From positions 186,001 to 250,000 of the forward strand of contig CAKJVC010000017.1 in assembly GCA_918026815.1 (NCBI GenBank): a stretch of 64,000 nucleotides of DNA, read 5' to 3'. The stretch is from Chalara sp. BL73. Lineage: Eukaryota; Ascomycota; Leotiomycetes; Helotiales. Shown in pieces: positions 12,784 through 23,939 of the stretch; position 1 is the stretch's first letter; the number at the start of each line of letters is the position of its first letter. The translations under genes were made by a program, and so were the position numbers. The notes beneath the pieces were generated by a model that saw only the letters and a list, made by a program, of their open reading frames with translations, made no database searches and was not told where the DNA came from.

Positions 12784-13232
12784 ATGAATCCAGCGCCAGA
12801 TCGTTCAGGAAAGAATGCCGTCCTCGAGGCGGTTCTAAAAGCTTTCCCTGGACTTCGCTCCAAGTCACTGGAAACGATGCGTTCGACCTTCACCCCGGGC
12901 ATGCGATACTTCTCCATGTCGACAAGATTGTGCAAGTCACCGAAAATCAGCTAATCGAGCGGGTGACGGGCTCTGAGGATTTGACGGAAGAGAGTATCAC
13001 TCTTAGAAGCTGGCAGGAAGGTGATGACGGCGACAAATACGGCGGGAGAAGGACTGAGGTGTTTGTTGATGGCGATGTGGCGGTTGCGTGGACGCCATTT
13101 GAAGTGCAGAGGAATGGCGTGGTGATTAATAGGGGTACCAATGTGTTCAGTTCGATCAGGAGGGTTAAAGGGGAGCAGGCTGGAGAGTGGGCGATTTGTG
13201 CGATTACCGATAGCGCTAGGCCCGTAGGTTGA
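12784..13232 (+). pseudogene. SnoaL/NTF2-like small protein gene with a frameshift
   Basis: The ATG at 12784 opens MNPAPDRSGKNAVLEAVLKA..., the usual start of fungal SnoaL-like (NTF2-fold) proteins, and runs to about TFTPG. The family continuation (HAILLHVDKIVQVTENQL..., VFVDGDVAVAWTPFEV, GVVINRGTNVF, ICAITDSARPVG) is in another frame from about 12891 to TGA 13230-13232. No GT..AG intron reconciles the two. The simplest reading is a 1-nt loss near 12895-12900 in ccccgggc, or a sequencing error. With the shift ignored the protein would be about 148 aa, a normal length. Such proteins are often small hydrolase- or isomerase-like enzymes of secondary metabolism. The substrate is unknown here. Confidence 0.7.
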
Positions 13233-13481
13233 TGTAGTAATGGTGACTGTGCTCCCATATCGTTGAAGATGAAGGCAGCAACCCCTGCGCACACCCCCAC
13301 CGGCGCCAGAGGACTTACACCAAGTCCCATCAAGGAATACCCCAGATGTCTTCCACCGCAGAGCCATTCAATTGCACAGGGCTATTTCTCTGGTAAGCCA
13401 GGATGTTGTACATGAATACCAGTGCTCTCCCCGCTCTCGAAGAGACCCTCCATAATACAATAAATCCATTCCAATCCAAAG

Positions 13482-13930
13482 CTAATCTACTCTACTCTCT
13501 ATACGTCCCGGGCTGTGATCCAACATTCTCAGACTTCGCTCCACATAGGGGAATTTCTCTGTACCAATCATGAACTTTTCGTAGCGTCCAGCATCAGGAC
13601 TTTGCATTCGAATGAATGCATTTTGAGACCTCGAATGTCGATATAAGAACTTTTTAATGTAGTCGTCCATATATGATACAAACTGGACCAAGTCGCCATT
13701 ATAAAAATAGACACGTGCTTGCATGACAATCTCTGTCCACAGTTCTAAGGCTTTTAGATTGTTACCCAAAGATGGGCAGATGGAGAGAGGAATGAAACCT
13801 TATTCCATAAAACTTGTCGCATAAAAGAAGACGGAGTTGTCTCGGTGCAGCCTGATCACAATATCACCATATCTTTCAAAGTTAGCGTACGTCAAGAAAC
13901 TGCACGCACATAGTTCCTCGTGCTCGTATC
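13482..13930 (-). CDS. Unidentified gene fragment, one likely intron
   Basis: A frame from about 13925 (YANFERYGDIVIRLHRDNS..FFYAT) can be spliced through a ~66-bp intron ending ctaaaag to LELWTEIVMQARVYFYNGD...DDYIKKFLYRHSRSQN and a stop at 13482. The composition is protein-like. The first part distantly recalls a BTB-type start (GDIVIRL), but I cannot assign a family, and no start codon is clear. It may be a partial or decayed gene. Confidence 0.3.
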
Positions 13931-14440
13931 TACATGCCTGTCTGTGTTATTATCACTGCCCTTGTCCACGGTTGCGTCTGTAGTTTCATGTGTTGGAACC
14001 TCTCAACGAGTCTCCCTCCTATTCTTGTCAGCTTGCGCGTTCAAACAAGTCTCCTAATAGGGTTTACTTACCTCATTCTCAGGTGTTCGATAATTACGCA
14101 GGATTGGCATTTCGTTCGATGATTGTGACGTGCGTGCAAATTTGGGGAGTATGGGTAATATATCATGGCCGGTACTGAACTGCTTTTTTGGGATATAATT
14201 TGACAGCAACATCTCTATCACGAGCTTTCAAATTCCGTACTTACGAAGAGAGCCGAAGGCATTCCTTAATGAGAATGCCGAATTCGGAAAGAAAGTTCTT
14301 ACCAGACCTCTCGCTTCGACTCAGGAAGTGAAAAACTTGCTACTTGCTCACCCGTCTTCAAGGGTTTTATTTGTCTCTATCGCAATCTCCACTCAACAAT
14401 CTATCTATACACATTTCGGCGATATCCTCTATATTCTCTA
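13931..14440. other. Intergenic, no supported gene
   Basis: This lies between the uncertain fragment and the 3' end of the acetyl-CoA transporter gene. I see no coding region or structured element. Confidence 0.4.
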
Positions 14441-14447
14441 GTCCACC

Positions 14448-16403
14448 CTACTCCTGTCCTTCTGCGATCCTCCAAGCTCTTAACGGCAACGCCTGCAACC
14501 TAATTGCTGCTGGCTTGATGAATCCCCAAAATGTGACCACCCCCACTATCACACAGACAATATTCATCACATAATAGCCATCCCTCTCAATATTACACAC
14601 ACCTCCTCCTTGTATACATCTATCCTTCTCCGCTGAGAGCGAGCACGAAAACGGATCCGTCGTCGTAAGTAGAGGGCCCTTGAGGTTTGAGGGCAGCTTG
14701 TAGTCTGGTCCAGGGGGGAAGCATGTTGCTTTGGTGAAGAAATCGACCAGTTTGAGGACGAAGAAACGAGGGAAGGTTCCGCCGAGGTTGGAAACACTGG
14801 AACGTCAGCAAAATCAACCAAATGGGTATAAAACTTACGTAGCAAGGAGAGTCATGTAGGTACCACCAATAACTGGATCAGCGATACGGGCATGGAAAGC
14901 AGATACAGCGACAAACATGACAGTATTCGTAAATGTCGAGAAGATATGCTCAGCAATAACCACCAACAGATACCACGTATCAACCCCATTCGCTGGAAAG
15001 ATGATAACCGTGATCTGAGCAATGACTGCCGCAAGAAGACGGCCGACAAATCCCCAACACCACAGCCGCATTGGAGTATAAGTCGTCGACCATTTCCCAG
15101 CATAATATCCCAGTCCAATCTCAAATGGGAAGTCGATCAAGACTGTAAGTGCCAAATCCTCTTGACTGAATCCCTTATCAATCAACTTCAGATTGGTGAC
15201 CGCATCGTTAGCCTGGAATCCAATTTTCGCAATCAAGTGGATAATGATGATCGTCTGGATGTTCTTCAACTTCAATACTCCCCACATCACTTTATAAACA
15301 TCCCAGATGCCATCCTCATTTCTCGTCTTTTCCTCTTTTTTCAGTAACGCTAAACCAATCGTCACTGCAATGTACGACCAACCCCAAAAGGTAAGATATC
15401 CTCCCAAAGTCATGACACCATAGTCTAGAGGCGTCTTGCGGAACCATTTATTCGCAAAATCGGGCGATTCGAAGGCAAGGAAGACGGTATATGACATGAA
15501 CTGCCCCGCAGTCAATCCTACCGTCTGTGCTGTAGAAGCATACGAAATATTCCCAGGCGTCAAGAGTGTCAAGGCCCATCCATCCACCGCAATATCCTGG
15601 GTTGCACACGTAAACACTAAAAAGAACCACCACCACGTAAACCCCCAGATGCCTGCCCCATTATTTGCGCCGGCTCCAATCATCATCTCTCTGACTCCAG
15701 ATCCAAGCCATAACATGCTCAGTCCCGACACCAGCTGAATCGGCAGGATCCAACTCTTCCGCCTGCCCACCTTCTGGCTCCAGACCGCATCAACAATCGG
15801 ACTCCACAGCAGCTTTAAAGAATATGGGTACGATGCCAGACTGAACACTCCCAAAGCGCTGTAGCTCAAATTGTAATCCTTTCCCTTTAGCAAGAAGGGC
15901 ACACTGCCTGTTGCCAACCCCATTGGCACACCCTGTAGAAAATAGAGCAGCACCAGCAATCCAAAATTCCTCTGATCCTGCTTTGGTAGCTCGAAAAACC
16001 CATGATTGTTCAATACTGGTGTCTTGGGCACATGATCATCCAGCGAAAAAGACTCCCTCGCTATCAGATTCTGCGTTACAGCCGGGCTGTCGGCCGAAGC
16101 ATTCTTGCGCCTGTATTCTAAGCTCGAGTTCATTCTTCCGTTTTCCTCTCTTGTGGAGGATGAGCCGTTTGGCTCTCTATCCTTCGCGCGGCGGGTTTTA
16201 GAACCCATATGATCGTCGTCGTCTTCGTCAGACAGCAGATGGTCTCGGTCGTCGTTTCTCAAGCTGTGGTGCGAATAGCCTGTTGGATTGAGGTCGTCTA
16301 GCTCTTGAGAGCGAGGGAATTCGGCGTCGTGATGCAATGGCAGACGGTTATTTGGAGAATGAAGAGATAGAGAAGAGAGCGTGTCGCCTTTGAGGGTAGG
16401 CAT
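14448..16403 (-). CDS. Acetyl-coenzyme A transporter (AT-1/SLC33A1 family)
   Basis: Exons 16403-14839 and 14796-14448, with a 41-bp intron (14797-14838), encode 637 aa. A hydrophilic N-terminus of about 140 residues precedes a 12-TM MFS fold. Family blocks are clear: FLQGVPMGLATGSVPFLL, YSLKLLWSPIVDAVW, VGRRKSWILPIQLVSG, ATQDIAVDGWALTLL, and after the splice NLGGTFPRFFVLKLVDFFT, then a Cys-containing loop and a last TM (VMNIVCVIVGVVTFWGFI). The intron falls inside VIGGTYMTLLAT-LSNLGG, confirming the join. Animal members move acetyl-CoA into the ER/Golgi lumen. The fungal role is inferred to be the same. The gene is intact and divergent from the CENP-O-like gene, with about 600 bp between the starts. 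Confidence 0.95.
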
Positions 16404-17010
16404 CCATGTGGTGTTGTTGATGAGCTTAGAGGTGCCTCTAAAGTCACCTTGTAAGGGTGGAATTTTTTAGGTCGAACGTGTCCTTTTGGAGGGGCAAATC
16501 GAATACGAGTAGAAAATGTTATATGATGAAGGACATAGTCTAGAATGTAGTGAATGGAGGGCGAAAAGGTATAACTGAGGATAAATTTTTAATGGGTTAT
16601 CAAGGGAAAAGCACAAAGGAATGCATTTGCGACGATATGAGACGAGACGTGTTCTCCTTCTAGAAGCTTGAATTGCGGCTCTGCTCTGCGACCGATAGCA
16701 TAATATGATTGCACTGCCCTACAGACTATGAAGATATAAATAAAAATAAAGAGTACTCTCAGTTCTCTATTTGCGCATTCGGGTGATCCAACCTCTAAGC
16801 AGCTCCTTCGTCAGTTTTTGTGGCAGTGTTGAATTCGCATTTTGGGGCATTTTTGAGGTTATTTTTAGGGATTCGGTCCCTGACAGGATCCCCTGCAAGA
16901 TGAGGCTCAGCGCACGTGAGAGCCTGTAAACACCCAGCAACATCTCAACGCGTCAACCTCGCGATATCCAAAGCGACCACAATTAAGGATATACTGTGAT
17001 AATAATCGCA
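16404..17010. promoter_or_regulatory. Shared upstream region of divergent genes
   Basis: This 607-bp gap separates the start codons of the acetyl-CoA transporter (minus) and the CENP-O-like gene (plus), so it must carry both promoters. I do not see a convincing TATA box for either. Confidence 0.5.
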
Positions 17011-17969
17011 ATGTCGATCCCCAGCGATGCACCCGTCCCAGATGACACTATCGGGGCGCATCTCGACAGCGAAATCACATCTCTCCACGCACAAAGTACA
17101 CACTCCACCCCTCCTCTTTTTCAATGCTAATATCTCTAGTCGCAAGTCTCAAAGCGCAACGCAGTCTCCAAACTGCCGCACTCCTATCATCCCACAAGTC
17201 GAATACCACATTGTCCCGTCTCCTTGCATCCAAACCTACCTCCAAAACACCACAGTCTGCACCGTCAGACAGCGATCCTCTGTTCTCCAGCGCGTCACTT
17301 CAGCAAACCCACGCGCAAGAAAACCTATACCGAGCCTGCGCGTCCATAACTACATTCCGCATCCAAGACCCCGATCCTAATGCTGTAGATGGCGGCAAAG
17401 TGTTAGGAATCCGTATTGATGTTTCTAGCCATGGCAAGTTTGTTCGGCCGTACTATGTTATGCTCAACAAACCTTTCGCAGGCTCTGAGCTGATGCGCAT
17501 TCATCGGCATACGCTTCCGCCATGCATACCACTCTCGTCGCTCGCTACGCAGCATCTGCCAGATCCACATCAATCTGGTGGGGTTGTGAAAGGGAAGAAG
17601 CAGGATTTGCGAATGTTCGTGAGATCATTGCGGAGAGAGGTCATAGGTTATCATAATCGGACATCCGTAATAAAATCGATGCGGAAGGAATTCAAGCTTG
17701 ACGAGGTCTCGAAAAGTAGCAAGGGCAAGGAGAGGGAGAGGATTATCGTGGATATCAGTGCTGCTGATGCAGAAGCGAAACAAGTCCGAATAGAATGGAC
17801 GGACGGGAGAATAGGAAGATGCGTGGTTAACGACAGCGGCGAGGTCCAAAAATGTGTAATTATTGGGGAGGACGGGCGTGACCGCGAGATCGAGAGGCAG
17901 ATCTTGGGGAAGGATGGCCATGGGAGGATGGAAGGCATTGCGGAGCGATTGAAAGAAGGAATATACTGA
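17011..17969 (+). CDS. CENP-O / Mcm21-like kinetochore protein
   Basis: Exon 1 is 17011-17095 (MSIPSDAPVPDDTIGAHLDS...). A 44-bp intron (17096-17139, branch gctaat) leads to exon 2, 17140-17969, giving 304 aa. The splice restores a continuous heptad-like helix (SEITSLHAQIASLKAQRS), which is why I prefer this start to the internal ATG at 17124. The C-terminal half has the CENP-O signature: LYRACASITTFRIQDPD, VLGIRIDVSSHGKFVRPYY and RIHRHTLPPCIPLSSLA. In the family this RWD-containing subunit works with CENP-P in the COMA/CCAN inner kinetochore complex in the nucleus. Identification rests on these blocks and overall shape. Confidence 0.8.
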
Positions 17970-19560
17970 GAGGATTGCGGTTTCCACAACATCATCCTAT
18001 ATACACCAGGGTCGTTGGCTACGAAGCTTCGGCGGTCATATACAATCTGCCATACAGCATGCAAGAAGGACTGTAGCATTTCAGAGCATGTCTAGCGGCA
18101 GCAACCAGTACTTCACTTGGGAGGACAATTGCGGTGTTTTCTTGTTTGCAAAAAGGCTCTATCATCAAGATTGTTTGCAACGAAGGCGAGAGAGAGCATG
18201 CCGATGGGGTAGAACGTGAAGAGTTCCTTCGATCGGGTAGCGCAGGACGATTTCAAGTCCGCACTCTTCTGGTAATCGAATTATCGAGGACCCACGACAT
18301 AAATAAAGCAAAGATGGCTTATTAAGGAATATGGATAAGGAACCAGAGATATGTAAGGAGCACATGACTGATCAAGATAGGCAGATCTTGAGTTCGCGAA
18401 ATCGCGTTTTCAAGAATTGAAAATGCCCGTGGAAAACGGCTCTACCAAATCCAGCGTCTCCTCTTGAGTATGATTTGCTCTAGGTGATCCATGCCAACAA
18501 GCTGACCTGCTCAATCTACAATCCTCACAGTAGTTCTGTTATATACTTCATCTTTCAATCATTCCTCCCTTCACGAACGTCCACGCCTTTTGAAAAGTCT
18601 AGCTTTAAGTCACGAGAGTCCTTGCTATCTTAATTTTACATGAACCGCCTTGATATTCTTAACCATTTCGTTCCGTGCGTATCTACAGAGCAACATTTAA
18701 TGGAAGCCCGATCAATCATAACACTTGAAGCACTTTCCTGCATCAGCCAATCAAAGGGACAGAATGGTTCGGCGAAAGTATTGTAGCCCGTCTATGTTAT
18801 GGTGCTGTCAATTCAACTAAACAGGCCGAGGCAGTTAACTAGTAGACTACACAAACGGCAAGCCTTGTCTTCATTGATACTGGAGGGGGAACCCACCAAA
18901 AGCCCGCAATAAGTCTCAACCACCTCTTGTCATGGTTCATCCTTCTTGCTAAGATTATCAGAACGCACACTATTCTATTTAACCGCGATGGCATGAGGGT
19001 GACATTTCAACCCGAAAGCCGTAGAGAAAGTGCAATCTCAGTCATTTCCGGGATGGCTGAAGTATGTTGCCTTTGACGTGAAGGTTTTCCCATAAGTCAT
19101 GCTAGTCACATCTCAGCTAGAGCAGGGGGGGATGCTGGCTCAACCTATTGTTGTACACCTCGGCTCTTAGCAGCTGACTCCCCTTATATTACAGGCGGCA
19201 AAATTCACCCAGCCCTAGCGTTTCCTACTGCTTCCTCGCCGCCAGGTGGCGTCACGCAATCAAACAGAGTTCGGGACCGACAGCAGCCAGAAACTTGGCG
19301 TTTGTCCGAATCTGGTGGCACGCAGAACTAATGCGAAGGGTCGCGAGGAGAGGTTTCTGGGGGGGAAAGGGTGGAGGAAAGGCATCGAAAAATATCAACA
19401 TATGCAATCCACATTAATCATATTCAGATATCTACAACGAATTGAAACATGCATTTTTGTTGTACAAAGTACATTGATATTCGCATGTGCACTGCCACGG
19501 TAACTATACATTAAGTCCTATCCACCCCTCATTACACTCCAGAATCTACATCTCAATCAA
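17970..19560. other. Intergenic, no supported gene
   Basis: 1.6 kb without a defensible gene, lying downstream of both the CENP-O-like gene and the convergent cell-wall protein gene. Only short overlapping frames occur. Confidence 0.4.
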
Positions 19561-19563
19561 CGC

Positions 19564-20196
19564 TCACAGAAGAGCAGCAACCAATCCGACGGCCATCAAG
19601 AGACCACCAGCCTTTTGAGCAGAGGCGGCGCCAGCTGGAACGTAGGGAATGGTGGTGTTGGTGGGGTACTTGGGGATGGTGCCAGTTGGGTAGACTGGAA
19701 CAGTGACAACTGGCTTGGTTGGTACTGGGGTGCCAGTGACGGTGATGACAGAGGTGATGACGGTTGGCACGCAAGTGGAGATGGTGATGGTGCTGAGGAT
19801 TGGCTTGGTTGGCTTCTCACCCTCTGGCTTGCCGGTTGGGTAGACGGAAGGAACTGGCTTGGTTGGCTTCTCGCCCTCTGGCTTGCCAGTGGGGTAGACA
19901 GATGGAACTGGCTTGGTTGGCTTCTCGCCCTCGGGCTTGCTGGTTGGGTATGCGGGAGGGTATGTGTTGCCAGTTGGGTATGGGGGAATGACAGTCTCAG
20001 TCGGCTTCACTGGGCAGACAGTGGTGTACGACGAGATGGTCTCGGTGGTGACGTGACCGACAGGGCAGTTGGTCACGGTAGGAGCGCAAGAGGTGACAGT
20101 GTAGACAGAGGTCACGTATGCGGTGCTGGTGGTATAGCCAGTCTGCGCGCTGACAGCGGCGACGGCACCAAGGAGGGTGATCATAGAGTACTGCAT
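19564..20196 (-). CDS. GPI-type Thr/Pro-rich cell-wall protein with 18-residue repeats
   Basis: A single exon encodes 210 aa. Signal peptide MQYSMITLLGAVAAVSAQ is followed by a Thr/Ser/Tyr-rich region with regularly spaced Cys. Three tandem copies of an 18-residue unit KPEGEKPTKPVPSVYPTG follow (about residues 90-140; nucleotide repeat near 19800-19965). A second Cys-containing Thr/Val-rich stretch precedes AGAASAQKAGGLLMAVGLVAALL, a small-residue site plus hydrophobic tail typical of GPI addition. The overall plan resembles the clock-controlled CCG-6-like wall proteins of filamentous fungi. The product is predicted to be covalently linked or membrane-anchored at the cell surface. Repeat number is likely to vary between strains. 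Confidence 0.85.
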   Translation of the reverse strand: MQYSMITLLGAVAAVSAQTGYTTSTAYVTSVYTVTSCAPTVTNCPVGHVTTETISSYTTVCPVKPTETVIPPYPTGNTYPPAYPTSKPEGEKPTKPVPSVYPTGKPEGEKPTKPVPSVYPTGKPEGEKPTKPILSTITISTCVPTVITSVITVTGTPVPTKPVVTVPVYPTGTIPKYPTNTTIPYVPAGAASAQKAGGLLMAVGLVAALL

Positions 20197-20359
20197 TTTG
20201 GCTGATGTACAAAAACGTTGAGGGTATTTGAACAGGGTGTTGTGTGGATTAGGAATTCGTAAAGAATGTAATTGAATCGGAGATTCGAGTTGGATAAACG
20301 AGTGTGGTGAGCTGATGCTTGGGGAAAGAAAAAGTCTAGAGAGAAGGGAACGTTGATAC

Positions 20360-20367
20360 CTATATAC
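20360..20367 (-). promoter_or_regulatory. Candidate TATA box of cell-wall protein gene
   Basis: Read on the minus strand, tatatagg lies about 165 bp upstream of the start codon at 20196. The spacing suits a short fungal 5' leader. Confidence 0.35.
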
Positions 20368-20369
20368 TC

Positions 20370-22070
20370 ACCTCAGCCGCTGGCTGATGCGCCAACACAT
20401 AGGGCTTGAATCAATCACATCCCGCCCATGCTGTTGTTCAACACGAATTAGACGAAATGAGCATCTACCGTATTACCCTAAACGGAGGAATAGGGGGCCA
20501 GAAGGTTTAAGGGGAGGCGGCCAATGGAGGATGCCCTAGTTAGCGATCACGGACTTAGCGTCAGGAACGCTTACTTGGCGATCCCAATAGTCAAGTTTAG
20601 GTTGGGCGTTGGGGAGGATCATTGGCTGTGTTCTCTTATGCGGGGAGGCCTGTCAGACGCTCATGCGAGAGTCTTATTTAGCCACCAACTAACCTTATGC
20701 TTCTTTTCTTAGTCAGGGGCGAGGCCGGCGCTTTGGCCCGGATATTACTTAACGGATTCCTTTTTCATCTGTCAACCGATACACAAGAAAAAGTACAAGC
20801 TTCTCCGCAAGGAAACTCTGAGAATAGGCCGTTGCTTGTCAGGTCTCCGAATGTCTTGTACTGTACTGTCTCAAAGACAGGGCAAGGGATCAAATTCTAG
20901 CCTCTGGTCGGAGGTCCGTCCAGCGTTCATGTGGAAGATGCCGTTGCAGGACCAAAGCTCATGAACCCCAACAATCCAGGAGTGTGGAAATTTGCGCTGT
21001 TATACTATACGAGTAGGGGAAATGAAAAGTCGATTTGAAGCACATAAGCGCGGACCAAATGTGACTAAGCGTGCCACCGCCCTCTGCAATCCCCCAGATT
21101 TCACTTTAATGCTGTCACACATTTTTGGAAAGGCTCACAAAAGAGTAAAATGATTTGCAAAACTCTCCTTCCGGAGGTCGCTCCCTATTTCTAAATCAGG
21201 AAGCTCTTAATATAAGGCTTGTTAAGCATCCTTCAATTTGTGTGAGCTTAGGTGAGCTTCAAAAAGCGTGCCAATGCCGAGAACTGCCAAGAACTTTCAC
21301 AGTGCTGATTTTTGGCATCTTGCTCAGCACCTACAGCAATATGGGAGCGGCCATTTAAGTTCTAATTGCCTTCTTTGCTATGAGTACTAGATATCCGCTT
21401 GAGATGCGCTGTCTTGCTCGCATGCGGTTTTCCCTAGACCAGCGGTTCGAAGAACTCTATCACAATAACCCAAAGTTCAAGAAAAGGTAAGATGAATCAT
21501 CCGGATGCTAAATCGCTTGCAGAGAAGAAATGGTGCGCGGTCGGGATGCATACAGTAAATACGACTCGGTACGGCGTGGGACATAAATGTAGCCATAAAT
21601 AAGATCTGCTCTGCGCGGTATACCGTCGATTCTCGGAATATACTGGGTGGCGGCGATAAGGCGTGCGGAACGAGTACGAAATTCCATCGCGGATTGTGAC
21701 AATGATATGGAGGTGGCAGCTTGTTTAAGGACACCTTTTAACGGAAGACGACCTATTTTCTAATACGTCGAACCTAAAGCGCATACAACATGAATGGTTG
21801 AGCTTGATGTCAGGAAATATTCATGGACGCAGTACACCGTAAATACAGGGTACGGCGCCGACTAGTCCCTACAGTATTCAGATCTTCGTCATACCTTCTT
21901 TAAAGCAGCATACCGTTGTGTTTCCAATCGACAACTACTTCATAATATTCTATTTGAATATCCTCGGCGCATTTTTTCGAATTGCCAGCCTCGCAACCAT
22001 TGCAACCCACGCTCTTGCTCTGCCTTGACGCTGGAATTGTTGGCTCCTCCGAATTCATCCATCTGAATCC
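20370..22070. other. Intergenic, no supported gene
   Basis: 1.7 kb with no gene that I can support. Frames at 20524-20712, 21155-21358 and 21477-21734 show no family features. Confidence 0.4.
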
Positions 22071-22077
22071 CTTCGTC

Positions 22078-23935
22078 TTAGCTCTTTGCCTCAACCATTT
22101 TCTTTGCACTATCCAACTTGGCTTTCGGACCAGAGATAGTCACCAACCACTTGCTGGCAGTATCAGACGCAAGGAGCACCCTACATTCCTTCTTCTCCAT
22201 GATCTTCTTGATCAGTGTCTCCTTGTCCTTCAAAAGCGCATCTCTGATCTCCTTCGATACAGAAAACTGCAAGCTTCTCCACGTCCCAGCCGAGATGCTT
22301 ATTGCAGGCTGACCCCATCTCAATTCTGTCCTCGCAAACTTCTTCAAAGCTACCTTCAGCTGGCCAGTAAGTTTGAGCAAAATCTCTTTCTCCGTATCAT
22401 CTGTACCGGTAACCCACGCACATTCTTTGATACAGTATATCTTCGAAACGACTTTCTTATCCGGGTCTTTAGCTTTAACGGCATCCTTCAGCTCTTCCAG
22501 AAATTTTTTGGCGTTTATATCAAAGCATATGATGTGCTCATAATTCAGGAAATGTAGCCCCACCATTCCTTGAGATTTATGGTCTTGCATTCGCTTCAAG
22601 ATGGTGCCTTTCTCATCCGGATCAATAGTCTGGAAATGAGACTTTTCACCAGCAATAGCATCGATGGCGACTTTGCTTGGAGTACGATCCACACGAAATG
22701 TTTTAACCTTTGATTCCTCAAGTTTTGCTTGAGTCAGGGTGGTTGCAATTTGCAAACCCGCAGAATCCACACGATGAAAGAGCCACCGCTTCTGTGTATT
22801 CATTGTCCATACACGCATGAGCTCGAGGTAAGTTTGTGCAATGATTGACCGTGCTATACACGTCAGTAAGCTAAGCGCAAGTCAAGATTGGAAACTAACC
22901 TCCATTGTTGCCATCCACACAAAGTATAGAAACCTTCGCGGTCGACACAAATGGCTGTTCTGCTTTAGGCGCATTCTTGTCAGTTGGTTTCGCTGCCTCT
23001 CCTTTCTGCGCTTCGATCGTCCGCGCCTTCTTCAACGGGGATTCCTGACTCTGCTTCTCATTTCGCACTGCAGATAATGTCGCATTGACTCCCCTCTTCG
23101 CATCCTTCCTATTGACACCGTCCTTGACCAACTCCTCTACCATTTCCTGGGCCTGTTTCTTCCCACCCTCACTTCCGAGAGCCGCATTCTCCACTGCCTT
23201 GGCTCCGTATTTCTCAAGAAGTTTCAAAAGCTTTTCCGTGTTCTTTTGATGTTCTTCTCTAGCCAGCCTCTCCTTCTTCTGTTCCGCCAAGATCTTAGCC
23301 AGCCTTTCATCTAAGCTCTGCTTCTGCTGGCCTGCAAGTATTTTGTCCAGTTTCGCCCCCATGCTATCCTTTCGCTTCAACAATTTGTCTAGCTTCTCGT
23401 TCTGTTTCTTCTGCGCCTTTGCCTCATTCGCAGCCGCTCGTTCCGCAGCATCGGCCAACAAAATGGTGACGGTTTTGTCAATACTCGATGTACTCTGATG
23501 GAAGCCTTGCACAATATCCTTTAGCGTTGGGATTCGGAAAGTTATGAACAGAAGCTTGCTGCCAAATTCAAGTTTGTGCATGCGCCTTCTCTCTTCGAAG
23601 AGTTCTCTCGCCCTCTTGCACCCATCAGTTATATCCTTGGCGTCTTCTTCAATCATGGATTTCCTAGCTTGTTAGCACAATCCATTGAGGGGCCAGAAGA
23701 CACACATCTTGCCGCTTGCTTGTCCCAAAGGATGCTTCGGGTTCTTCATGCGATTTTCAACTTCAGCAAGCTGTTGCTTGACTTTCCTTATCTCCTTCTC
23801 TATTGTAGCAAGCTCTTTGCCTTCTTCCTTCAGCTTGACAGCAAGGTCCCAGATAATCACCACCGCGTTTAAAGCATCCATGATGCCGAAAGACGCCATG
23901 GCGATAAAAATTGAGTCAAGGAGGAAGGTACGCAA
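22078..23935 (-). CDS. Coiled-coil protein with catalytically dead low-Mr tyrosine phosphatase-like domain and KH-like C-terminus
   Basis: Three exons, 23935-23706, 23663-22900 and 22853-22078 (introns 42 and 46 bp), give 589 aa. Residues ~25-70 and ~150-245 are Lys/Glu-rich, Ala-rich and predicted coiled coil (ELATIEKEIRKVKQQLAEVE). At ~322 begins VSILCVDGNNGARSIIAQTY, joined by splicing inside the loop. It aligns with the P-loop of low-molecular-weight protein tyrosine phosphatases (VCxGNxCRSPxAE), and a later WLFHRVDSAGL matches their IDSAG block. The nucleophilic Cys position is Asp327 (D-x5-R333), so phosphatase chemistry is not expected. The last ~60 residues (VSKEIRDALL..., LIKKIMEKKECRVLL..., WLVTISGPKAKLDSAKKMV) resemble a KH fold with a poor GXXG loop. 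Function is unknown; a phospho-ligand or RNA-binding scaffold is inference. Confidence 0.72.
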
Positions 23936-23939
23936 AGCG

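Noticed and set aside
12951..13367. Two long minus-strand open frames over the SnoaL-like gene
   Set aside because: They are antisense shadows. The plus strand carries the family motifs.
19615..20205. Long plus-strand open frame antisense to the cell-wall protein gene
   Set aside because: It is Trp/Gly/Asp-rich only because it mirrors the Thr/Pro repeats of the minus strand. The minus frame has a signal peptide and a GPI-type tail.
22118..22557. Plus-strand frames (for example 21982-22557) over the pseudo-phosphatase gene
   Set aside because: Shadow frames. The minus strand has coherent domains and spliced continuity.
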